Of a stretch of DNA of 64,000 bases, positions 55,963 to 64,000 are shown one piece after another. Both the position numbers and the translations under genes were made by a program. This stretch comes from Candidatus Pelagisphaera phototrophica (GTDB lineage: Bacteria; Verrucomicrobiota; Verrucomicrobiia; Opitutales; Opitutaceae). Numbering within the stretch: position 1 is the first letter of the stretch; each line of letters begins with the position of its first letter. The notes beneath the pieces were generated by a model that searched no databases, had not been told where the DNA came from, and worked only from the letters and a program-made list of their open reading frames with translations. The stretch lies in assembly GCF_014529625.1 (NCBI RefSeq), contig NZ_CP076039.1:3534001-3598000 (forward strand). The letters are read 5' to 3'.

Positions 55963-57774
55963 TCAGACGGAGACACGAGAGTCTTTCGGTATCCGCAATC
56001 GAAAGACACTTCCCTTCTCAAACTCGCTTTCTACGGTTATTTCACCTCCATGGGCTTCCGCTACATGTTTAACGATAGACAGACCCAATCCGCTGCCACC
56101 CTGCTGACGCGATCTCGATGATTCTACGCGATAAAACCTTTCAAAAATTCTATCCAAGCTCTCCCGGGCGATTCCAACTCCCGTGTCCCGTACCTCGAAG
56201 AAAGCGAATTCCGCATCTGTCTTCAGATCGACCGTTACGCTTCCTCCTTTCGAGGTAAACTTGAACGCGTTCTCCACTAAACTGTTTATGGCGATCTCGA
56301 TGAGTCTCGCGTCGCAAGAAACCTCGATTGGCTCACTTCCCTCGAAGACACTAAAGTTTACACCCGGCAAGGTAGCAAATGTTTCGAATGTGGTTCGGAC
56401 CGATCTGACAATTTCTCTCAAATCGACGGTCGCACATTCCAAATAGCTGTTGGCGGATTCTAGCTTAGAAATTGCCAAAAGCTCTTCAATCAGCCTTTGC
56501 AGACGCTCATTTTGAATACGCAAACGACTGAGAAACTTTTTACGAAGGTCAGCATCGGAGTCCGCGCCTTCTTCAAGGGCATCAAGCAAAGTTGTGATAG
56601 CGGCTACCGGAGTTTTGAGCTCATGAGATACATTGGAAGAGAAGTCTCTGCGTAATTCTTCGAAGCGCCGGCCTTCAGTCACATCTCGGACTACGATCAA
56701 CGCTCCAACTATGTCATGATCGTCCCGACGCAGAGGAGCAATGTATACGGAGGCGAATCGCTTTCCTTTGCCGTCTCCCCATTGAACTTCTCCAAGACGT
56801 TGATCGCCCGATTCCCGGGCTTCATCTATCCAACCCAATAGGGAGCCGATATGAAAGGTATCTCGATAATTCGATCCTCTCGCGTCCTCTTCACGAACCG
56901 CTAGTAGACTCTCGGCGGCGGCGTTCATGAAGACAATAGAACCCGCTCGATCTATAGCGACCACAGAATCATTGAGCAGCCTTAACAAGAGCTCCAAGCG
57001 CTTGCTCTGTCGCTCCTGCTGGGCGATTTGAGATTCAATCGATTCCGCCATATGGTTGACAGAACGAGCCACCTCGCCGAATTCGTCTCGCCGATCCAGG
57101 TCGAGTCGGAGAGATAGATCCCCCTCCGAGATTCGTCTACAAGCCGTCTCGATCGTTTTGAGGGGGCGAGTGGCACTTCTGGCCAAGGGCAGACCCAGAA
57201 AAAGCGACAAGGCGGAAATCGCGAACGCTCCGATTCCAACTCGACCCTTGAGGCTCCTCGTTCGGGCGATTACTTCTTCAGTACTGCTACCTATTCTTAC
57301 GTATCCAATTTTTTCCGATTGTATTATGACGGGGCGAACAGAATAAACATACACTTCTCCTCCATCGATTTTATATCGCGACTCGCCACTCCCCTTCGAA
57401 CCCGCGGCCAGAAACTCCGTCGATTGCAGAGCCGACTCCACTAGTTTCCTCCCTCGATTAGTTTGGAGCATGAATTCTCCAGAAGCCAAAATTATGTCAG
57501 CCGTCGTGCGAGTATTTCCGCAAACCTCGCTTAGTCTTAGCTGAAGTTGGCCGGTCCAAAGTTCCTTGGGATTCGACGATACCATGGCTGCAGCAAGATC
57601 GGCTATGGTTCCCAGTTTTGCCTGCAAGGTTCGCTCCGCTTCCCTCGTGAAAAATTGATTGATCAACAAAGACAGAACTAAGGTGACTAATAGGATAATA
57701 GAGGCATAGGAACCCCACAATCTCCAGAAGAACTTCGTCCGTCCTGCCTCTCCCCATGTTCCAGCCATGACCAA
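55963..57774 (-). CDS. phoR: Phosphate-regulon-type sensor histidine kinase PhoR
   Basis: 603 residues: TM helix at about 22-42, periplasmic sensor domain (about 43-175), second TM (about 178-200), HAMP, a PAS domain (about 260-370), HisKA with His384 in SHELKTP, and HATPase_c ending in the N, G1 (DTGVGI) and G2 (GSGLGLSI) boxes. The large extracytoplasmic domain is bigger than in E. coli PhoR and fits the alkaline-phosphatase-synthesis type. Immediately follows phoB (86 bp), forming a kinase-regulator pair. Confidence 0.9.
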   Translation of the reverse strand: MVMAGTWGEAGRTKFFWRLWGSYASIILLVTLVLSLLINQFFTREAERTLQAKLGTIADLAAAMVSSNPKELWTGQLQLRLSEVCGNTRTTADIILASGEFMLQTNRGRKLVESALQSTEFLAAGSKGSGESRYKIDGGEVYVYSVRPVIIQSEKIGYVRIGSSTEEVIARTRSLKGRVGIGAFAISALSLFLGLPLARSATRPLKTIETACRRISEGDLSLRLDLDRRDEFGEVARSVNHMAESIESQIAQQERQSKRLELLLRLLNDSVVAIDRAGSIVFMNAAAESLLAVREEDARGSNYRDTFHIGSLLGWIDEARESGDQRLGEVQWGDGKGKRFASVYIAPLRRDDHDIVGALIVVRDVTEGRRFEELRRDFSSNVSHELKTPVAAITTLLDALEEGADSDADLRKKFLSRLRIQNERLQRLIEELLAISKLESANSYLECATVDLREIVRSVRTTFETFATLPGVNFSVFEGSEPIEVSCDARLIEIAINSLVENAFKFTSKGGSVTVDLKTDAEFAFFEVRDTGVGIARESLDRIFERFYRVESSRSRQQGGSGLGLSIVKHVAEAHGGEITVESEFEKGSVFRLRIPKDSRVSV

Positions 57775-57860
57775 TAATTCGAATATCGACGGTAGGAGGC
57801 TTTGTTCAATCTGTTAGTATTACTATATCTATTACGGATACAATAAATTAGTCAATACGC

Positions 57861-58568
57861 CTATGATTTATGAGTAATGTTCTGATCCGTTTCCAAGCGA
57901 TAACCGACTCCCCTAATTGTGGCTATCAAATCCGGCTGCTGCAACTTCTTACGGATGGATCGAATATGGACATCGATGTTACGATCGATAACGAATGCAT
58001 GCTCGCCAATCGACTTGCCAAGCAAATCGTCCCTGGTGAAAACACAGCCGGGATTCTCCGCCAAGCATCGCAAAATTTTGAATTCGGTAACCGTTAGTGA
58101 AAGGCGATGGTCCCCCCAGCTAGCCTCGAATCGTTCGCTGTCTACTACCAGGTCGCCAACTTCAAATCGTTTCCCTGATCCAAGATCGTCCTGCAGACTA
58201 CCTCTATTCAAGACCGCGGCCACTCGGGCCAGCAATTCCTTCGTGGAAAAGGGCTTGGTAACATAGTCGTCCGCCCCTAATCCCAGTCCAAGTACAACAT
58301 CAGTTTGATCATCCTTTGCTGTAAGCATTATTATTGGGATAGGTTTGCAGGACGTATCAGATTTCATACGCCGACAGACTTCAAAACCATCGATACCGGG
58401 AATCATAATATCAAGCAGCACGAGGTGAGGTTGTGACCTTCTGATGATATCCAGACACTGGACGCCGTCCGCTACTGTTATCACGTCAAATCCATTGCTC
58501 TCCAAGCAATATTCCAAAGGCTCACTAATATCTCGCTCGTCTTCAACTATCACAATTCTACGCCGCAT
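57861..58568 (-). CDS. phoB: OmpR/PhoB-family response regulator
   Basis: 235 residues from the ATG at 58568 (MRRRIVIVEDE); an in-frame Met upstream adds 21 non-conserved residues. Receiver domain with phosphoacceptor Asp53 in LLDIMIPG, Thr in LTAKDD, Lys in VTKPFS; C-terminal winged helix ending SIRKKLQQPDL and GVGYRLE. Pairs with the PhoR-like kinase. A CGCGC/GCGCG hairpin lies in its leader (58624-58640). Confidence 0.9.
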   Translation of the reverse strand: MRRRIVIVEDERDISEPLEYCLESNGFDVITVADGVQCLDIIRRSQPHLVLLDIMIPGIDGFEVCRRMKSDTSCKPIPIIMLTAKDDQTDVVLGLGLGADDYVTKPFSTKELLARVAAVLNRGSLQDDLGSGKRFEVGDLVVDSERFEASWGDHRLSLTVTEFKILRCLAENPGCVFTRDDLLGKSIGEHAFVIDRNIDVHIRSIRKKLQQPDLIATIRGVGYRLETDQNITHKS

Positions 58569-58822
58569 TTTCAAGCTATAGAGCGACGACCACCTTATTG
58601 CAATCAGCCTAATGCTACATAAACGCGCCAATTTTGCGCGGATTTCGTGCTAGCGGGTAAATCAATTCGAAGGCCGCTTTACAGTCTTTAAATTGGCTTA
58701 ATAAAAACGTCGCGCAATCGTTTCCAGCCCCGCTTGAAGTCGTGCCATACTTTCGAATGATTTTTTTTAGTGACCTTGTTTTCGCTGGGTTACAAGATAA
58801 TGCACAGCTTCGCCAAGACAAG

Positions 58823-59521
58823 ATGGAGAACAGAGTACTGATTCTTGAAGACGACTACGACATCGCAGGCCTACTTGTACACACCTTCCAAAAAGAGGGG
58901 TATGAAACCACACATTTCGCAGGCGGAACAGATTACAATGAACGAATCAGGACGTTCGAACCAGATCTCGTCTTGCTTGATCTCATGCTTCCAGAAGTCG
59001 ATGGCCTTACGATCTGCCGCTCTATTAAAAAATTTAGTAGGCACCAAGATGTTAAAGTCATTTTGCTTACCGCGAAAAGTGATATATCGGATATTCTGCA
59101 CGGCTATGATTCGGGAGCGGACGATTATGTTACCAAGCCCTTTTCACCTAAAGAAGTGGTTGCCCGAGCAAAAGCCGTATTAAGAAGGAAGCGGCCCAGC
59201 CTAGCTAGCGATAAGTCTCAACTAATAAGCAGGGAGTGCCTGACAATCGACGACGTTCGCTACGAAATCTCTATTTCAGGCCAACCGCTAGATCTAACTC
59301 ACTCCGAGTATCGCATTCTTCGAGAGTTGGCGATCCATCCAAAGCGGGTGTATACGCGTCAGCAACTAGCGGCTAGCGTCGTCAACGACCATGCCAGCAA
59401 TCCGCAAATTGCGGGAAACCGGAACATCGATGTTCACATTCGGTCTTTGCGCAAAAAACTCGCCGATTGCAGCGGCTATATTCGGACGATCCGAGGCGTC
59501 GGGTATTCCTTCGATCCCTAA
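58823..59521 (+). CDS. Second OmpR/PhoB-family response regulator
   Basis: 232 residues from the ATG at 58823; the frame from 58742 would add a hydrophobic stretch unlike any regulator. Asp53 in LLDLMLPE, Thr in LTAKSD and Lys in VTKPFSP are conserved; winged-helix end RSLRKKLADCS, GVGYSFD. No kinase gene beside it. It diverges from phoB across about 250 bp, so both could share regulation, or this one may be driven by PhoR or an unlinked kinase. Confidence 0.92.
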   Translation: MENRVLILEDDYDIAGLLVHTFQKEGYETTHFAGGTDYNERIRTFEPDLVLLDLMLPEVDGLTICRSIKKFSRHQDVKVILLTAKSDISDILHGYDSGADDYVTKPFSPKEVVARAKAVLRRKRPSLASDKSQLISRECLTIDDVRYEISISGQPLDLTHSEYRILRELAIHPKRVYTRQQLAASVVNDHASNPQIAGNRNIDVHIRSLRKKLADCSGYIRTIRGVGYSFDP

Positions 59522-59850
59522 CAAATCTAGCGGGCCGCCTGTCCGTTTTCCGGAAGCGGCTGGAAGAATGGAAATTGCCCGCAATTTGAATATGTTCTGG
59601 CGAACCTGCCTTTCGAAGGTCGAGAGAAACTTTACGCCGTCTATTCAATGTGAATCTAGCCCCAGCAAGGGCTTTGAGCATCTAAGACAGTGTCTAATCA
59701 GTTGCAATGAGTTCACTAAAGAGTGTGGCTGACTGGGGACACATTCAGCGCTACCAATCTAAAAGCACACACAAAAAGCCCGGCTTGCGAGAAGCCGGGC
59801 TTTGTGACTATTCAGGTTCTATTTTAATAAACGCTTACCCAAACTAAATT
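59522..59850. other. 330-bp convergent spacer
   Basis: No gene seen. Holds the terminator for the TonB-dependent receptor gene. Confidence 0.6.
59773..59806 (-). terminator. Strong terminator after the TonB-dependent receptor
   Basis: On the minus strand AAAGCCCGGCTT, loop CTCGC, AAGCCGGGCTTT then a T run (TTTTTGTG). Twelve-base stem; on the plus strand it also has a short T run, so it may serve the response-regulator gene too. Confidence 0.9.
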
Positions 59851-62800
59851 TTAGAATTCTCCGGTGATTCCAAAGTTGATACGGCGCTGATTCCAGTAGG
59901 AGTCGTCACCATACTGGCGGTAGCCCTGGACCGACTTGCGAATTTCATTTAGCACGTTGGTCACATTGCAGTAGACGCCGATTCTCTCGTTGAAGCTGTA
60001 CTTCAGGTTGATGTCCCATTCGCCAGAATCGTCGAATTGGTCGTCGCCCACGAAAGCGAACTCACCAACCGAAGAGCTTTCCTGCTGGTCGACGAAGGCC
60101 AGACCTTCGATGTACTGCGAGCGGAAGCGGTATGAGAGTTGACCCTCGAACGGACCCTTGTCGTACTGAAGCCCAACAAAGTAGAGCGTGTTAGAGGCGC
60201 CACGAGTCGGAAGCTTGTCAGGGCGACCTGGATACTCCGCATCTGAGTCTGTCAGCGTGGCATTCGCATTGAGTGTAAAGTCCTCCCACATGCTTCCGAA
60301 GGCCCCAAGGTTCTGGTACCAAGCGAGTTCGAGACCCATGTTGACTGCGCCTGGACCGGACAATGCAGTGCTGACCTCCACGTCGCCGAGCGAAGGATCG
60401 AGACCGAAATCGGCAGCACTACCAGTTTCCGTTCCCTCGAACGAAAAGTTCTTGATGTCCTTGTAAAAGAGACCAGCGGCGAATATGCCCCCATTGTCGG
60501 TGTAGTACTCCAAGCTAAGGTCCGCATTGTTCGAAGTGAGGTTTGGCAGGAGCGGATTTCCACGACTTACTGCTACGGGAGAATCCGTATCGTCTACGAT
60601 GGTGCGACCCAGCAAATCAGAGAAATTCGCACGACCGTAGGTACGGCCCAATGACGCACGACCAATCAGGTTGTCGTTGAAAAAGTACTTATAGTGCATC
60701 GATGGGAGGAACTCGTCCCAGCTGCGGCTACGTGAGTCGCGAGCGATCGTGCGTGTTTGACCGTCTGAGTCCGCGATGTACTGAATCGTCGTTTCGCCTC
60801 TTTGATCCAAAGCACTGGTTGAGAGAACTTGCTGTCCATCAAGGTAATCACCTTCCGGAGTTACGAACTGCGAAGAGCTGAAGTCCACCGTCTCCCACCG
60901 AGCGCCGGCGATGAATTCCCATTTGTCTGTTTGCCACTTACCTTGAACGTACCCAGCGAGAGTGTCCCGTGTGGCTTCGTAATCTTGTTCGAAGGAATCC
61001 TCTAGACCACCGCTTCTGAGTGAAAAGTAGGAACCATTCGTCGCGTTAGCACGCATTTGCAACACATCAGGTGTGTATGGAATACGGTAGTTCGGATCTC
61101 CAATCAGATCATCGTAGGGATTGTCGCGCAAGAACTGTGCGTATGGAAAGCCATCTTCAAAGTTGAATTGAAGTTCGTCGTAGTCCGACTCGCGGTCTTC
61201 CTTCTGGAACTTGACACCAAACTTCCATGATCCATCCGCACCCATAGAATCGGCGAATGGGATTTCAACGTTCGTTTCGATTCCGGTGTAAGTCTCTTCA
61301 ACAGTGCGGTCTTCCAATTGAAAGAAGCCACGGAAGAACTGGTCAGGATCGCCCTGCGTTGGAACACCAAAACGGTCGTAAGGTGACTGGTTGATGAAGA
61401 TTGCTTGGAATGGATCGCGTGATCGATCATACGCCCACTGGAATCCGCTGCGACGGAATTCCGTGTCACTCTCAAAGCGAAGCTTATCGGTCGTAGCAGT
61501 GAAGATGTCGTAATCCCAAGTGCCCCAGGGCATCTCAGTCTCGCCGCCGAAGTGGAGGTTGAGAAACTCGATGTCGATGTTGTTCCACTGTCCTTCGTAG
61601 GCGCTGCGTCCACGACCTGTCCCATCCGTATTCCAGCCGGTGACGGCATGAGTATCGCTGATTTCTAGAAGTGTAGAAATACGATCTGGATGACCGCCGA
61701 GACGGACGAGATTGCCGGGATTAAAGCCTCCTGCGCCCCATTGCGTAGGATCGTTGATCAGAGCGTCGAGGTCCCCTTCGTACGTGTCAGCGAATGTGAA
61801 GTAGTTACCTGCGTCGTAGTTCGAATCCCACTGGGAATAGGGAGAAACGAATTGATCGTAGGGATCTTCGCGATTTTCGTGGTCGTTATCCATGATCAAG
61901 TGATGGCGAATGTCGTCTTCTTGACGGTCTTCCTGATGCCACGTGACCTTAAAAAACACTTCCGTCTCGTCGCTCACTTTGTAGTCGAAACCGAGATTCA
62001 CTCCAAAGCGCTCACGCTCGATGTTGTAGTTGTTGTACTCGGTATCTTCGTGGAAGAAAATCACTTCCTGGTTGGCACCCTCTTCCGCAGCGGTAAGACT
62101 TGGAGCCAAATAGTCATTGACGAGATCCTGACCGGAACCGAAGTCGAGACGGTGAAACATCGGGATCCAGTCATAGTCGATATTGTCGAAACCCTCATTC
62201 ACCTTATGGTAGCTGACAGCGACGTTGATCCCAAAGTTTTGTTTGTCGCCGAAGATGTCGGAATAGCCTAAGCTGAAGTTCGGGTCCATCTCGTCGCGCA
62301 AAGCAGAGTAAGTGAAACCGGCTCTGTAAGTGCCATAACGACCGTTGCGCTGGAAAGCAGAGCGAGTCTCCAAGTTTACGATGCCACCGAGAGAGTCACC
62401 ATCGTGCTCAGGGAGTGGGCTCTTCCAAATTTCAACATTGGTGATCGCATCACCTGGGACGTCGTCGAGAGCCATACCGTTGGCCGTGTTACCGTAAGCA
62501 CCGCCACCGCCGATTCTTGTAATACCCCCGTGACCGGAAGAAGGCATGCGATTTCCATCCAATTGTACATTGACGTACTGAGTATCAACGCCACGAATGT
62601 TAACGTATCTTGGGACTTCTGAGAAACCGTCCGTATCCACCGAAAGGCCAGGCATTTTCTGAAGAGCCAAGCCGATATTGCCATCGTTCATTTGACCGAA
62701 CTCCTCTTCCGAAATAACCGTCACCAAGCCGGATGCAACGCGTTGCTGATTGATAGCAGCCGATTGCCCGATTAGAGACTGTTCAACACGAACGCCTTCG

Positions 62801-63153
62801 AGTTCTACGATGTCTTCGCTTAAATCGAAATCGACCGTTTGGCTTATGGCGTCGGAGACGCTAACTTGCTGCGTCTTGCGACCCAATCCAATGTAGGATA
62901 CTTCCACGGTGTATTCGCCTTCTGGAACATTCTTTATCGAGTAGCTACCCTGAATATTGGTGGACGCCCGGTAATCCGTTCCTGTGACGCGAATCACCGC
63001 ACCGTAAAGATACTCGCCGCTAGAATCATTGAGTACACGGCCAGAGATCGTGCCGGCGAGCAATCCCGTGTCGAAAATGCCGCTCGCCAATACGAGACCA
63101 GCGAAACACCTATAGAAGTGCTTCGCGATGTTGGAATTAAGAGTGAGTTTCAT
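59851..63153 (-). CDS. TonB-dependent outer membrane receptor
   Basis: 1,100 residues. Signal peptide (about 34 residues), a carboxypeptidase-regulatory-like domain (about 35-110), a plug domain with YVNIRGVDTQYVNVQLDGNRMPS, and a 22-strand barrel ending in FGITGEF with a terminal Phe. Ligand unknown. Its place next to phoB/phoR and the secreted phosphatase suggests uptake of organophosphate or a polymer, an inference. The TonB-like gene lies upstream on the same strand after a 258-bp gap. Confidence 0.93.
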   Translation of the reverse strand: MKLTLNSNIAKHFYRCFAGLVLASGIFDTGLLAGTISGRVLNDSSGEYLYGAVIRVTGTDYRASTNIQGSYSIKNVPEGEYTVEVSYIGLGRKTQQVSVSDAISQTVDFDLSEDIVELEGVRVEQSLIGQSAAINQQRVASGLVTVISEEEFGQMNDGNIGLALQKMPGLSVDTDGFSEVPRYVNIRGVDTQYVNVQLDGNRMPSSGHGGITRIGGGGAYGNTANGMALDDVPGDAITNVEIWKSPLPEHDGDSLGGIVNLETRSAFQRNGRYGTYRAGFTYSALRDEMDPNFSLGYSDIFGDKQNFGINVAVSYHKVNEGFDNIDYDWIPMFHRLDFGSGQDLVNDYLAPSLTAAEEGANQEVIFFHEDTEYNNYNIERERFGVNLGFDYKVSDETEVFFKVTWHQEDRQEDDIRHHLIMDNDHENREDPYDQFVSPYSQWDSNYDAGNYFTFADTYEGDLDALINDPTQWGAGGFNPGNLVRLGGHPDRISTLLEISDTHAVTGWNTDGTGRGRSAYEGQWNNIDIEFLNLHFGGETEMPWGTWDYDIFTATTDKLRFESDTEFRRSGFQWAYDRSRDPFQAIFINQSPYDRFGVPTQGDPDQFFRGFFQLEDRTVEETYTGIETNVEIPFADSMGADGSWKFGVKFQKEDRESDYDELQFNFEDGFPYAQFLRDNPYDDLIGDPNYRIPYTPDVLQMRANATNGSYFSLRSGGLEDSFEQDYEATRDTLAGYVQGKWQTDKWEFIAGARWETVDFSSSQFVTPEGDYLDGQQVLSTSALDQRGETTIQYIADSDGQTRTIARDSRSRSWDEFLPSMHYKYFFNDNLIGRASLGRTYGRANFSDLLGRTIVDDTDSPVAVSRGNPLLPNLTSNNADLSLEYYTDNGGIFAAGLFYKDIKNFSFEGTETGSAADFGLDPSLGDVEVSTALSGPGAVNMGLELAWYQNLGAFGSMWEDFTLNANATLTDSDAEYPGRPDKLPTRGASNTLYFVGLQYDKGPFEGQLSYRFRSQYIEGLAFVDQQESSSVGEFAFVGDDQFDDSGEWDINLKYSFNERIGVYCNVTNVLNEIRKSVQGYRQYGDDSYWNQRRINFGITGEF

Positions 63154-63411
63154 AGTTTATGTTCTTTTTTATTCAAATTGACCAATTCTGATCGGACCTC
63201 GAACATTAGCCGCCATCTGTTAAGAATTTATTAATAGGCAGTGAAGCTTACCCTTTGGTTGCGTGACGATTTCGAGTCGATCCGCGAGTTTTTAAAAATT
63301 TTAAGGAAAACTTGTATCTTTATTTTAGATACGTTTATAAGACTTGGACCGAGCAAGCGTTCTGGTTCAACGCCCTCAAACAACATTCCCTTTACGCGGT
63401 GAATTAATCTG
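63154..63411. other. 258-bp leader of the TonB-dependent receptor gene
   Basis: AT-rich, with the run TTTTTAAAAATTTTAA around 63289-63304. No gene. Likely promoter region of the receptor; I see no clear operator. Confidence 0.4.
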
Positions 63412-64000
63412 TCAGGGTTTAGCAAACTCTAGAGGAAAAAGATACTGTGCCCTTACCGCTTTTCCATTCCGTTTCGGAGCGGTAAAGCGAACCTCCTCCA
63501 CCCATTTAGTAATATCTTCAGTCAGCATTTTGTACTGCAATCCCTGCAACCGTCGCAACTCCACACGGCCATCCGGGTTAATGAAAATCAGCGCTTTGGC
63601 TCGTACATCTTCTTTTATTTGGCCTAATGCGTATCTGGGCCAACTCCAGAATGGCGATCTAACCATCCTCGGAATCTCGTCAAGGTCGTCGATATTGAAT
63701 ATCTCCATATCCGCCATGATGTCGATACCCTGGTCGAAGTCTCCAAAACCGAAATCGCCCGTGGCATCTCCTGAACCTGGATTCAACGCCATCTCCATTT
63801 GACTCAAGGTCATTGGAGGGGGCGGTTCTTCGACTTCTGGCTTTTCGATCTTCTCTTTTTTTTCCGGCGGAGGCGGTAATTCTTCGGGAGGCGGAGGCGG
63901 GGGAGCTTCGCCCGCTTCCATTACAACAACATCTCGAGTCTTCATACTAAGCTGACCCAGTATGTGCATTGCTGGAAGTAGAAAGAAAATAGCCGCTGTG
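63412..64000 (-). CDS. TonB-like energy transducer, 5' end outside window
   Basis: The frame is open to the right edge. Reading upstream of the visible MHIL gives AAIFFLLPAMHIL, a membrane anchor, then a proline-rich PPPPPPEELPPPPEKKEK spacer (visible residues about 23-40) and a C-terminal TonB-like domain with VRAKALIFINPDGRVELRRL and KWVEEVRFTAP. This is the normal TonB layout, so the gene starts beyond 64000. Together with the receptor downstream it forms a complete uptake pair; the ExbB/D genes may lie further right. Confidence 0.8.
   Translation of the reverse strand, partial: TAAIFFLLPAMHILGQLSMKTRDVVVMEAGEAPPPPPPEELPPPPEKKEKIEKPEVEEPPPPMTLSQMEMALNPGSGDATGDFGFGDFDQGIDIMADMEIFNIDDLDEIPRMVRSPFWSWPRYALGQIKEDVRAKALIFINPDGRVELRRLQGLQYKMLTEDITKWVEEVRFTAPKRNGKAVRAQYLFPLEFAKP

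Noticed and set aside
58569-58822. Pho box between the two regulators
   Set aside because: No pair of CTGTCAT-like direct repeats at 11-bp spacing; only loose T-rich matches.

Overview
The window looks like chromosomal DNA of a Gram-negative marine or aquatic Verrucomicrobiota, most likely class Opitutia. This is inferred from protein style and gene mix and has not been tested by a tree: an outer-membrane set (BamA, OmpH/Skp, LpxD, a TonB-dependent receptor with a TonB-like partner), a formylglycine-type sulfatase, a DUF5690 transporter relic, an Ole-type ketosynthase, and few clear Shine-Dalgarno sites. It contains no rRNA, CRISPR array, complete insertion sequence or prophage.

1-9.2 kb is a housekeeping block on the minus strand. 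It reads rplY, pth, rpsF, ssb, rplI, dnaB, bamA, ompH, lpxD and an HtrA protease cut by the window edge, with two rho-independent terminators inside it. 9.3-9.7 kb holds tRNA-Asn(GTT), whose 3' end and terminator are duplicated 187 bp downstream around a GC-rich palindromic insert. 9.8-16.9 kb is mixed: a DUF456 protein, small unknown proteins, an HDOD relic, a CNT nucleoside transporter, 4-alpha-glucanotransferase and a decayed ATPase gene.

17.0-22.0 kb is a minus-strand lipid-type cluster: a CrtISO-like FAD oxidoreductase, FabZ, FabI, an OleA-like ketosynthase and an OleB-like hydrolase, with no OleC or OleD beside it. 22-28.6 kb carries cyclophilin, an M29 aminopeptidase, a sulfatase, an orphan GvpF/L, a secreted protein and tRNA-Ala(GGC). 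29-34 kb has HAD phosphatase, ThiD and Ogt among several broken genes: a PHP phosphatase with one nonsense codon, a frameshifted PPOX-family protein and a DUF5690 transporter with several lesions. A heterodimeric ABC exporter follows at 34-37.8 kb.

37.8-47.2 kb is a compact C-P lyase operon, phnGHIJKLDCEEM. Its PhnJ is well conserved over most of its length but keeps only one of the four cysteines that define the radical-SAM/thiyl chemistry of this enzyme. 47.3-53.4 kb holds a methyltransferase, a secreted TonB-like-domain protein, a four-gene operon (truncated metallophosphoesterase, ArsI, SigZ-like sigma factor, GTCSSKH protein), a TIM-barrel isomerase and a GNAT. 53.5-64 kb holds a purple-acid-phosphatase-like enzyme, a secreted propeller-like protein, PhoR-PhoB, a second response regulator diverging from phoB, a large TonB-dependent receptor and a TonB-like protein cut by the right edge.

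Together the right half reads as a phosphorus-scavenging region: phosphonate import and cleavage, phosphoester hydrolysis, phosphate sensing and outer-membrane uptake. The strongest candidates for something undescribed are the cysteine-poor PhnJ, the ArsI/sigma-factor operon, the Ole-Fab-CrtISO cluster and the tRNA-tail element.
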